Shown in pieces: positions 1-11,983 of a stretch of DNA of 64,000 bases. The DNA is taken from assembly GCA_028023455.1 (NCBI GenBank), contig JAQFVV010000153.1, positions 1,556,212-1,620,211 on the forward strand, read 5' to 3'. This DNA is from Epiperipatus broadwayi (Eukaryota; Onychophora; Udeonychophora; Euonychophora; Peripatidae). The notes under the pieces were generated by a model, which made no database searches, was not told where the DNA came from, and saw nothing but the letters and a program-made list of their open reading frames with translations. The position numbers and the translations under genes are program-made. Numbering within the stretch: position 1 is the stretch's first letter; each line of letters starts with the position of its first letter.

Positions 1-807
1 TATTCTACTTTCTAATGCTCTACATGCCTTTGACTGAGAACAAACATGTGCACACAACACATATGCATAAGAATACATACACACATAACAAATATATAAG
101 TATATATATAGATCTCAAGTTATTTTTAAAGTGTTCATTATTGTTTATATGTAATATCTTCTCCCATGGCACTCTGTTAAAAATTATTCAATGTATTTTA
201 AATTATATATAGAAAAATAAAAAGTTTTTATTTTTTAGTTACATAAAATCATAAAAATATTAAATTTATTGGATTATTGTCGTCTTAGTAAAAATATTAG
301 TTTCATAGTATATAAAATTTAGTATGTAAACCATTTTTATTTAATCAAGATATTGCTATATCCATTGCGAAGTTTTTTTTATTTTAATTTTCATATCAAC
401 AGTGCTAATATGTTTGCTTAATACTTTAGTATCGTGTTATGATATACTTTACTGGTATGTTTGCTTTTCCAGGATCATTATATTTCACTTAAATTATATT
501 TTAATCACGATTTTAGTTCAGGGGAATATCAATATATCATAATACCATTAAGTAAATTTTTAAAAAAATAAGTTGTTCTGTTCAGAAGTATGTTTGTTTT
601 TAATTTTTTATATGCAAGCTTTACAAAAATTTATTTTATTTATCTATTTATTTATTTACTTTCAAAATGGAATTTAAGATGCAATTTTTTATAGTACTTA
701 GATTACTTTTTTGCAAAATGGAAAAGAATTTTAAAACAGCACTGCAAATTGCTTAAAATTTTTAAAAATGCTGGAACATAAGCTATTATTATTATTATAT
801 TTTTAAT
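1..807. other. Gene-free AT-rich sequence
   Basis: No coding sequence or clear repeat is visible. An ORF at 15-212 encodes a low-complexity peptide and is rejected. There are short ATTT repeats near 640-655. Confidence 0.6.
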
Positions 808-1206
808 ATTTAAATACAAATATAGTATATATACTTAAGCTATATGTAGTTAGAGGAAATTTGAAACCAGACTTTCAAGCTCCCTTCATCATCCACTCTA
901 TCTTATACAACTGATGCACATGACCACATACATGTGAAAAAGATAAATGATCTCCAATATACATATTTCATGCTGAACCAGCCCTCATTAGCCAGTCCAG
1001 ATCATCATCTTCCATATATATAATCAATGCTCTGTTTATATTAAAATAGCAAATCTTTCAGACCAAGTGATGATTGCTGGTTCATCATGAAGTACGTATA
1101 TTGGAGATCATTTATCTTTTTCACATGTATGTGGTCATATGTATTGGTTGTATAAAATAGACTGACTATCTGAAGAGAGCTTGAAAGTCTGGATTCAAAT
1201 TCCCTC
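808..1206. repeat. Foldback element, copy 1, abutting a TTA array
   Basis: The left arm (about 808-1020) and right arm (about 1050-1206) are imperfect inverted copies. Both carry the family signature: an outer GATTTGAACCCAGACTTT-like end, a CACATACATGTGAAAAAGAT block and a CAGTTGGTCCAGATCATC-like inner block. The right end runs directly into the TTA array that follows. No coding capacity is visible. The outer motif on the right (GGATTCAAATTCC) resembles a tRNA B box. Confidence 0.65.
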
Positions 1207-3025
<1,819 letters not shown>

Positions 3026-3164
3026 CAAAATTCACTATACCTATTGCCACACACTGCAAGCTAGAAGATGAGTGGGCACTAGAAGGGGATTTTATGCACA
3101 AGTCTTCTGGCATTTATTAATTACTCTAGCTTGCAGTGTGTGGCAATATGTATAGTGAGTTTTT
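3026..3164. mobile_element. Small inverted-repeat element (GCCAC-family MITE), copy 1
   Basis: Arms of about 37 bp at 3026-3063 and 3127-3164 are inverted copies with very few mismatches; both carry TATTGCCACACACTGCAAG. The internal part, with GAGTGGGCACTAG and TGCACAAGTCTTCTGGCAT, is the reverse complement of the middle of the element at 36.4 kb, so the two belong to one family in opposite orientation. It has no coding capacity. Confidence 0.7.
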
Positions 3165-3545
3165 CCTATTTTAATGTTTCCAATTATATATATTTAATTT
3201 TAATAATTATATTTTTATATTATATTAAAATCAATTATCATGATGCAAAACTACTTTTAATTATAAAAAGAAAAATAAATTTATCACTACAATATTAATT
3301 ACAGTTTTAATATTGATTTAATGTTCCTTATTTCTTTTCTTATTTAAATGTAATTCTATATTTAAACAGTATTTTTCACATTTAATAAAAAAAAATTATA
3401 AATTATTCATAGTTATGAATCTAACTGAAAATGTTGAAAGCATGCTCAGCAAGTTAAATGTTTTATAAATTTAAAATATTTTCTTGTTAAATGTGCAAAA
3501 CTCTGTTTAAATACAGAATTTTTAGTATTAGTTTGCAAAAGAAAT

Positions 3546-3662
3546 TGGCCAGCTGGTCTGGAGGTAGGGATAATGATAGAGATTTTGAATTCTATCTCTT
3601 TTGGCACTTATAAAAACAAAGCTTGTTTAGAACTATTGGTAAGCTCTATCTAGTGATCATAA
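3546..3662 (+). repeat. Interspersed repeat with CAGCTGGTCTGGAG, copy 1
   Basis: About 115 bp, nearly identical to 3964-4076. Shared landmarks are CAGCTGGTCTGGAG, AATGATAGAGATTTTGAATT, GGCACTTATAAAAACAAAGC and ACTATTGGTAAGCTC. Diverged relatives occur near 52137 and 61548. It is probably a short retroposon, but no A/B box is clear. Confidence 0.65.
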
Positions 3663-3963
3663 AATGCAAGCTTAAAAGCAAGTTATAAAATTTATAACTT
3701 GTTTTAATTATTATAAGTGTACCTTTGAAGGTTTTTGCAATGCTATATATTACAGAGGCTACTACTATATGGTGAAACAGCTGAATTCAGACCCATATAG
3801 ATATCTGTTTTGGTAGGCTGTATTTAAAGACATTTTTACATGTCCAATAAATTCATGTTTTCAAGTTGATAGAAACATTTTATAAGTGCTAACTTTTGAG
3901 TTAGTATTTTAGATCTAGTTTCTAGACTCCCAATTCTTCACTGACATGAGCCATAAGCTCAAA

Positions 3964-4076
3964 ACCAGCTGGTCTGGAGTTAGAGATAATGATAGAGATT
4001 TTGAATTCTATCTCTTTCGGCACTTATAAAAACAAAGCTTCTTTAGAACTATTGGTAAGCTCCATCTAGTGATTAT
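3964..4076 (+). repeat. Interspersed repeat with CAGCTGGTCTGGAG, copy 2
   Basis: A direct copy of the unit at 3546-3662, separated from it by about 300 bp of unrelated sequence. It runs into a short TA/TG repeat at 4076-4110. Confidence 0.65.
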
Positions 4077-4110
4077 ATATATATATATATGGTGTGTGTT
4101 TGTGTGTGTG

Positions 4111-5138
4111 CACAATGTCTAACATATTTTGCCTTTCCATCTTTACTAATGTTATCATGAAAATAAATCCTTGCAAACAGTTATTAAGTAATATATATTT
4201 TTCTAAGAAAGAAAAAACTCTAAACATAAGTGAGTGAAGGGCTCCAATTTTTATTTAAAAAATATGTTATTAATAAATAATCAGTAAAAATATTTGTATC
4301 TCATCCTTTCAACAATTTTATGTAGATAAATTTTAAAACATTAAAATACTCAAATTTTAAAAGTAATATATCAAAATATACAATTTATGAATAAATTTAA
4401 AATTAATCACTTTAAAAGTGTTTAAATTCTTTATTTTTTTATAATTATTTTTATACTTTATTAATTTTATTGGTTTGTTATAATACATATGGAACATTTA
4501 ATATTTTATATTATTTATTACACAATTTTATGTTACTGAAAAATTTGTATCTTCAACAAATATATAAAAAAGTCAATATGTCCTTTTCAGTAGCTAATAG
4601 GTTAATTTAAAACTTTTCATTAAAAATATTAACCCTACTTTACTAGACTATGACAGATATATTGTTTCTTCTGGTGAGAAATTTGTAAGCAACATTTAAT
4701 TTTAATATTAATTTTACTCTATATCAAAATATAATCAATTGATTTGGTATCTATTGATTATTCATGCTTAGAATAAGGGGCATAACTGAAGAGAAATAGA
4801 TTTGCTATATGAAAGTTTTGCAAAGTCTTTATCTGTACTATATTCAGAATAATTTTATTTATCTGTAATATAAGAGATATGAGATAACAGATTTTACACT
4901 CTTCTAAGATTTCCTTTCTTGGTATAAAAACAAAAATTAATTTCTTACACTATATGGCAACATTGAATCGTTTTTCAGATTAATTTAAATAATTAGGATT
5001 AATATTTTTTAATTGAGTCTTTTTGTTTTTTGCAAAAATATTAATTCAACTTATTAATTTTAAGTATCTTTTAAATACTTTTTTTTTTATTCTTCTTGTT
5101 ATTTACATTAATGTTTGAATAAAAGTATAATTTATATA
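4111..5138. other. Gene-free AT-rich sequence
   Basis: No ORF, RNA or repeat can be supported here. Confidence 0.5.
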
Positions 5139-6183
5139 CACCTGGGTCTCGTTTTACGTGATAGATAGGTTCCTCAGAAAACATGCACAAACAAAATCGT
5201 GCAAAAATAGATGTAACTTACAATGAAAAAGGGGGATATGGTCTGTGATTTTTCAAAATTCGCGTAAAAGCAAAGCACCAACGTAAAATTACTTTAAAAT
5301 TCGCGCAAAAAAAAAATAAGGAAATAAAATATGAATAATAAAAAATTTCAAATTTGAAAATAATTGATACAAGACAAACTTTTTTTAACTATAATATTTA
5401 ATTTTATTCAAAATAATATATTTTTATGCATAATTTACAAACACGTTCATTTGCAAACAACTAGCGCCAACTTCACACTCATGTTGTAACAATGGTTTTC
5501 TGGTGACAACATAATTAGTAATTAATTTTTGAGACGATGATTTTATTAATTGTTTATGAAACTAACAACTAAAAATTAAATTCTTATTTTTGTCTTTAAT
5601 TTTCAATTCCGTTTAAAAATCAAATTTCGTTTTACATCACATTAATTTCAAGTCGCCAGTAAGTAATTTTTAAATTGTTAATTACAATTAAAAAGTCAGA
5701 TTTTAATTTTTAATTGTGCCCACTGCTATTACTGACCTTTTAAAAATAAACTTACGGACACTAAATGATTAATAATTGATTACGCTCTTTTTTAAAAAGC
5801 AAAAATAGAATGTGATTTAAAATGCAAAATTAACATGTACAATGTTTGAACAAATTTACATTATAATCTTGTAAAATTTAATGTGTGTATACATAAAATG
5901 TAGAAATTATGATTTTAATTTCATTATTGCATAAAATCTTACTATTATAAAGCTCTGAAAATATTGAAATTACTAAGGTGAAAGTTGAATTCCAATAATG
6001 TGCTATTACTTTCAATATAACATAGGTGTGCGAAATTTATTATTTAAAGTAATAGCACATTATCGAAGTTCATACAGCTGGGTCTCTTTTTACGTGGACT
6101 TATTTAACACACTTCCGGTGAAATACGAATCACGTAACTTCAAAATCGTGTTAAATAAGTCCATGTAAAAAGAGACCCAGGTG
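5139..6183. mobile_element. TA-flanked terminal-inverted-repeat element, non-autonomous
   Basis: Starts with CACCTGGGTCTC directly after TA (5137-5138) and ends with GAGACCCAGGTG directly before TA (6184-6185). The 12-bp ends are perfect inverted repeats, and the left repeat continues as GTTTTACGTG. TA target duplication is typical of Tc1/mariner-type transposons. The interior (1045 bp) has no transposase ORF. An inner inverted pair (AATGTGCTATTACTTT near 5996 and AAAGTAATAGCACATT near 6046) lies near its right end. It may be one element or two adjacent ones sharing an end, because a 109-bp element at 6075-6183 uses the same right terminus. Confidence 0.6.
6075..6183. mobile_element. 109-bp hairpin MITE with TA flanks
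   Basis: Arms of about 36 bp, CAGCTGGGTCTCTTTTTACG... and its inverted copy ending ...GAGACCCAGGTG, differ at two positions. It is flanked by TA at 6073-6074 and 6184-6185. The arms meet across a short middle containing ACTTCCGGTGAAATACG. It is related to the ends of the larger element at 5139. Confidence 0.7.
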
Positions 6184-6337
6184 TACTTGGAGTTTAGATG
6201 CAATTATAGAAGATTTGAATATAGGCTTTCAAGATTCCTTCAGATATCCATTCTATCTCATACAACCAATACATATATGAAAAAGATAAATGATCTTCAT
6301 TATATGTATTTAGTACTAAACCACCACTCATCAAATT

Positions 6338-6414
6338 CCTTGTTGATGCCAATATTATTGTCAGAATGACTTAAAGTCATCATGAGCATGACAATAATAT
6401 TCACATCAACAAGG
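6338..6414. repeat. Central hairpin of foldback element
   Basis: The arms 6338-6363 (CCTTGTTGATGCCAATATTA...) and 6389-6414 are inverted copies of 26 nt with two mismatches, separated by a 25-nt loop that itself contains the palindrome GACTTTAAGTC-like GACTTAAAGTC. A diverged single arm recurs near 49329 in another family member. Confidence 0.75.
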
Positions 6415-6539
6415 GATTAACCCATTCTATCATCAGATTTTCAATGGTATGGTTGGCTGAAGAGTTAGAGGCTAGAGTAGATTGAAGACTGTTTATTAAA
6501 GTTTGAAGATATGCTATCTTAATATAAATCGAACACTGG

Positions 6540-6624
<85 letters not shown>
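6540..6624. repeat. TA dinucleotide array
   Basis: Almost pure TA repeat with one CC interruption near 6584. It sits inside foldback copy 2. The Ile/Tyr ORF crossing it is an artefact. Confidence 0.9.
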
Positions 6625-6626
<2 letters not shown>

Positions 6627-6837
6627 AAAGATAATAATCTGGACTAACTGATGAGTTCTGGTTCAGAATAAAATACATAAATTGGAGATCATTTATCATT
6701 TTTACATGCATGTGGTCGTGTGTATCGGTTGTATGAGATAGAGTGGATAGCTAAAGGGAGCTTGAAAGTCTGTATTCAAATCTCCTATAATTACATTTAA
6801 ACTTCAAGTATATAAATTATACTTGTATTCAAATATT

Positions 6838-7140
6838 ACATCATCAGATTTTCAATGGTATGGATGGTTGAAGATTTGGAGGGTGGAGTAGATTCAAGCC
6901 TGTCCATTAAAGTTTGAAGATTTCTTATTTTAATATAAGCCAAACACTGATTGTATATATGTATAGGAAATGATAATCCGGACCAACTGATGAATGCTGG
7001 TTCAGCACAAAATATATATATATTGGAAATCATTTATCTTTTTTACGTGTGAGTGATCATGTATATCGGTTGTATGAGGTAGAATGGGTATCTAAAGTAA
7101 ACTTGAAATCTGTGTTCAAATTTCATATAATTGTTTATAT
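6838..7140 (+). repeat. Foldback family, half element
   Basis: Begins with CATCAGATTTTCAATGGTAT and ends with TCTGTGTTCAAATTTC; it matches the core plus right arm of copy 2 just upstream. No left arm is present. The minus-strand ORF at 6836-7033 is a translation of this repeat. Confidence 0.6.
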
Positions 7141-8760
7141 TACTAAATCTTTATAAAACTTTGTTTTTTCTTTGCACTCTTCACAAATTTAAAATGGAAT
7201 CACATATTTTAAAGTAATGAATTATTGAAGTTAAATACAATTTAAATCAAATTAGCAATTTCAAAGTTATGAATAAATAAATAATATATTACCAAATGTG
7301 TGGGTATATTTATAATTAAAAGATTTTTAAGAAGTTGTAGATGTAGATTTTCGATAATTTTAATAAATATTCCATGTATTTTTTATTTTGAATTCAATTA
7401 TGCTACAATCAGATTATAATTAGATTGTTTACATGGTTGGATCATAGCTGACTTCAGAGTAAAATAATATACAAAATACCTCATTAAAAAAATTTTCAAT
7501 ATTTCTTTGTATATATTTGCACTTTTAATTTTAAACAAAAAAGAAAGATATAAGCATGTGACTATATATATATAAAATAGTAAAATTTGTATATGTAATC
7601 TGTATAATTATATATTCAGATATAGCAAAATAAGGCTATTGTGTATTGGTATAAAAATTAATATTTCATTCTATCAATTAATAGTTTATTGACGTTACAT
7701 AAGTCAGTGGAAGGTGTAGTTACTTCCATTTAAATTAAATATAACGCAATTATATTTTATTGTTCTGACAAAGATTATTAGCGATAGAGAAATCCAAACT
7801 AATTTGATCTCACCTATCATTATTTCAGAAGTATCTTGCCTGATATCTCTCTGGTATACTTTTTTGCAACGTTTTTCATCTGATTTTTAATGATAATATA
7901 TTCATTGGCATTTTTTAAACAAATCTGTCGATTAGTGAAATTTATTTTGTTCTCATAAATTCCCTATAAGATAACTCTTATTTTTTATATTTGTTTCCGT
8001 TTTATGTGATATTGCAAATATTTTATAATATTGCTTTTTCTCTTTAATAGAACCTCTTTGGAAATTTCTATTTTAGTTTAGATTTATTTTTCTTTTGTTT
8101 ATGTTTTTTTTATTAACATTATATCTTCACATTTATTTTGATTTTCTCGAAATGTTTTTTCACACTTTTTTTTTTTAATTTTTATTCACATTTCATATAA
8201 TTCATTATTAATTATATCCAAGACTTCAAAACTGATTTCTGATATTATCTAGGTTATATTTAGGATATAGGAAAGGATTGTGAATCCTTTTTTCTTTCAT
8301 TTGCAATTTATATATGAGTATTTCATGATCTGTTTTACAACAATCTGTTTTGGAAAATGTTTGCTATTTTATCTGCAGCTTTTTGCTAATTACTGGGTGA
8401 CTATAAGTAATCATCTTGATTCTTAATAAGTCCATTATATGGTATTCATGTGCATAAAGAATGCTTTGTCTGTTTAAAAATGAATTACTGAGCAGAAATT
8501 TGAATCTACAAAAGTTTATTAGTCGTTCTTTTTTTTCATTTCTGCTTTCAACCCCTAAAAAAAGAACTTTAATTTTATGTTTCCAACTTGGTATTCTAAT
8601 CGACCATTACTAAAAGTAGTTTGATCAAATCATATTTTAAAAAAATTTATCATTGAAATATGTTTTTGGAGCATAGATTTGGATATAATATTTAACAATA
8701 TACAATTGGTTAAATATTTTATAAATGAATTGTTAATCATTTTATTCAACATTTACATTT
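7141..8760. other. Gene-free AT-rich sequence
   Basis: About 1.6 kb with no coding signal. Long T-rich tracts are present (7970-8170). Confidence 0.5.
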
Positions 8761-9062
8761 TATAAATCATCAGATTTTCAATGATGTGGATAGCTAAAGA
8801 GTTGGAGAGTGGAGAAGATTGGAGTCTGTCCATTAAAGTTTGTAGATTTGGTATCTTTATATAAAATCGAGTACTATTATATATGTGTGTGTGTGTGCGC
8901 GCGAGATGATGATCCGGATCAACTGATGAGTGCTGATTCAGCATGAATTTCATATACTGGAAATTATTTATCTTTTCCACATGTAGGTGGTCATGTGTAT
9001 CAGTTGTAATAGATAGAGTGAATGAGTGAAAGGAACTTGAAAGTTTGAGTTCAAATCCCTCT
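8761..9062 (+). repeat. Foldback family, half element
   Basis: Core plus right arm, as at 6838: CATCAGATTTTCAATG at the left, GATGATCCGGATCAACTGAT in the middle and GAGTTCAAATCCC at the right end. A GT/GC array at about 8882-8902 sits where copy 2 has its TA array. The minus-strand ORF at 8753-8980 is an artefact of this repeat. Confidence 0.6.
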
Positions 9063-9113
9063 TAATTAAATTGTTTAGAGATTTAAATTATTTTATCCTA
9101 AAAGTCTACTAAA

Positions 9114-9224
9114 AATAGTCAGGTGTTGGTAGCTGAGAGGTCAGCATGGCTGTCTTGCAAGTAGTTGCTTGCAGACAGTTGTCATGGGTTCGCTTTCCGG
9201 CCAATGCTTTGGCATATGGGGAAA
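9114..9224 (+). mobile_element. tRNA-derived SINE, family 1, copy 1, with target-site duplication
   Basis: The 111-bp unit is flanked by 13-bp direct repeats AAAGTCTACTAAA (9101-9113) and AAAGCCTACTAAA (9225-9237), one mismatch, marking a retroposition event. An A-box-like TAGCTGAGAGG and a B-box-like GGGTTCGCTTTCC are at tRNA-like spacing, followed by CGGCCAATGCTTTGGCAT and an A-rich tail. It matches the units at 24836 and 48766. The parent tRNA is not determined. Confidence 0.75.
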
Positions 9225-9237
9225 AAAGCCTACTAAA

Positions 9238-9589
9238 TAAACTTTATATATATATATTTTACCCTAAAGCAATTTTCAGATAATTCTGAAGCATATCATC
9301 AGAAATTCAACGAATAAATAAATGGTCATATTGACAAAATATACTTAATCTAACCACTAATGTTTCAATTAAATATGATAAAAATATTAAAACAGGCACA
9401 TCTTAAAATAGAATAATAAATCAAGTAGTGGGCAAGAGAAGTTTAAGTCTTTTTAAAATCTTACTAAATTTTTTTAAATATTTAATATTTAATATCCCAC
9501 AAAGACAGATATAACTATTTAATATATATACTGTTTATCATTCCCAATTTTAATTTATATTGTATTGTTCACTATTTACTTTATATTAC
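9238..9589. other. Gene-free AT-rich sequence
   Basis: Nothing recognisable between the SINE and the 3' end of the retrotransposon. Confidence 0.5.
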
Positions 9590-11790
9590 ATTTTCAAGGG
9601 GTGTACTAAAATGCATAAATTCCAAAGATTGCTGCTCATGCTGTAGGGGTTGTCTGCTTGTGTGTAAAATCAGTTAGCTGTTGTATAGTTTGTCTTGTTC
9701 TGTATTGATTTAGAATATTGTTTCATATAGTATTTAGCACTCTACAATTGTAAATTATGTGTTATTGTGTTTTTTCAGCAGCATGGCATAGGTTGCCGAA
9801 TGGGTCTATTGATCTATAAAAATAATGGTATCATAAAAAATAGGATGTTGATAGTGCAAATAGATTTAGCATGATCAAGAAGTCAAAGAACTTTGGTTCC
9901 ATTGACCATTTTCTGATGTTTTTAAGAAGTTTCTTGTTGTTTATTTCCAGCATTGTGTTAAAGGTCTGGTTGTTTGTGGCTGGGTTGATCAACTCATATG
10001 TCTGATAGTATGTGCATTTGTTATCAAATGTAAGTGTTGTAGTTCTGACATTGATTTCTGCTGAGTGTGCTAATGATATTAAAAATCCATATTTGGAGGG
10101 TGGACAATCTGTAGGGATTATGTTGAGAAGGCTTTGTAGCTGCTGAAACTGTGCAGTGTTTTTTGTCAGTAGGTTTATTGTTTTGTGTGTGGAACACATG
10201 TATTGTGTGTAGCCCCAGAACATTGTGTATAGTTGGTAATGGTTACAGTTTTCCTACCATAGTAGTTTGCTACAGAATGATGATATTGCTCCCGTAAAGT
10301 TTTTTTGCAAAATTGGCAATAGGAGAGTAATATGCAATTCTTGTTGTTATGAGTATGTTAAATAGGTGCACTTTTGAATATAGAGATAAATATGTATTTG
10401 ATAAAGATGTGACTATGTTTATTGCTTTCTGTTTGAGCTTATTTTAAAGTGTTTATCTCATTCCATGTGCTCCCAGGATAAATGGGAATCCAAGAAATGG
10501 AATAGGTTTTCCTTGATATAGCTGTGTGTAGAGTTTATTAAAATAGATGACCATTCTGATGTTTTGCTTAGGTTGAATTGTAATTTGTGCATGTCTGAGT
10601 AATTTTGTAGTATTCTTTCTAATACTGGTATTTCTTTACATGATATTAGAAACACTGTCACATCATCCATGGAATACATTGGAGAGTTTGTGGTATTAAT
10701 ATCACTGGTAATTCATTTTCAATCTGTTTTAAGAGTGAGTTTATATATAGAATAAACAAAAGTGCATTGAATGGGGATCCTTGTGAATTTGATTGTGTGA
10801 GAGTAAATGTTGTGTTTCTGCCATTAAATGTGAGGTATATCTCTCAGTTGAGTAAGAGATTTGTGATGATGTATAGTAGGGTGGGTGGAATTGTTGTATT
10901 TTCAAGCATGTTCATTAAGACATTTATTGCAACAGAATCAAATACTGCCTGTATATCCAGTTGAATTGCAATTGGGGAATACTTTTTCTCTTTCTGCACT
11001 GCACTTTTGTATTATTTTAAATACAAGTGCAGCCTGTGTGGTGGAGGATCCCTCCTTTTCATACTACATGTTTGATATCAGGGGCAGTGTGTATGTTTCT
11101 ATTTTATCTTTGACTACCTTTTCCAATAATTTAATTCCCAATGGACCCATGGAGAAGGTTAAAGGTTGTTGAGATTTAAAATGGGTATTGTTTTTTTTGT
11201 TAAATAGCACTATTGCTATTTGAATATAGTCCTCTAGTATTGTATATTTTTTGTGATAGGAAGTTAGCAATGTTGTGTGGTACTCTGTGGTAAATTGACT
11301 CAAATGTTAAAAAGCAAATACTGGTATGCCATTGGTTCCAGTTGGCAACTGTTGGGAATTTTTTTAAGCTTTTCAGCAAATTATTGGATCTGAAAGGGAA
11401 TATCTGTTTCAGGTATTCCAAACTTATCACTGGTTCATGTGTATTGCTTATATGTTTGGAGCTTCTGCTTGAAATGTTGGTATATGGGTTTCAGCATGTT
11501 ATGTCCTGGATAGACATTGCTGCTTATCTCAATTACCATGGGTTCTTTTTAGTTGATGGATAGCCTAGTGCCTAGTGGATACATCAGTGTGTCCATGTGT
11601 GTTGTTGGATGTGGCATATTTTTCTTTTTTTGTGTGGCAAGATATTCTTTTAATTGTTTACATGTATTATATTATGGCTTTGTTAGTTTTTGTATGTATT
11701 GGTGGTCTTGTTGTGCATGGGTGTGGTGATGATGATTCTCTTGTGGAGATCATCTGCTAGTACCCTAAATTAGGAGGATGATGGTGAGTA
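9590..11790 (-). pseudogene. Non-LTR retrotransposon (LINE), broken reverse transcriptase
   Basis: Read on the minus strand, frames joined by eye show reverse-transcriptase landmarks in the right order: a GSSTTQAAL-type segment (near 11030), LDIQAVFDSVAINVL (near 10965-10920, equivalent to LDxxxAFDxV), GSPFNALLFILYIN (near 10790-10745) and YSMDDVTVF (codons 10676-10653, the catalytic xDD motif). Further on comes a C-terminal part with KWSMEPKFFDFLIMLNL (9920-9870) and a decayed CxxC...H....C segment near 9770. Many stops and frameshifts break it, so it is inactive. The fragment at 45.3 kb is the same family. The clade within LINEs is not assigned. Boundaries are approximate. Confidence 0.75.
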
Positions 11791-11816
11791 TCTTGTCATG
11801 TGATGTATGTTGAAGG

Positions 11817-11983
<167 letters not shown>

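Larger units (their letters stand above)
6186..6837. repeat. Foldback element, copy 2, long form
   Basis: Left arm about 6190-6335, a central hairpin at 6338-6414, a unique middle (6415-6535), a TA array, and a right arm about 6630-6835. The right arm carries GAGATCATTTATCATTTTTA, GGTTGTATGAGATAGAGTGG and the outer TTCAAATCTCC end. This is the longest family copy here and preserves a core absent from simpler copies. Confidence 0.6.
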
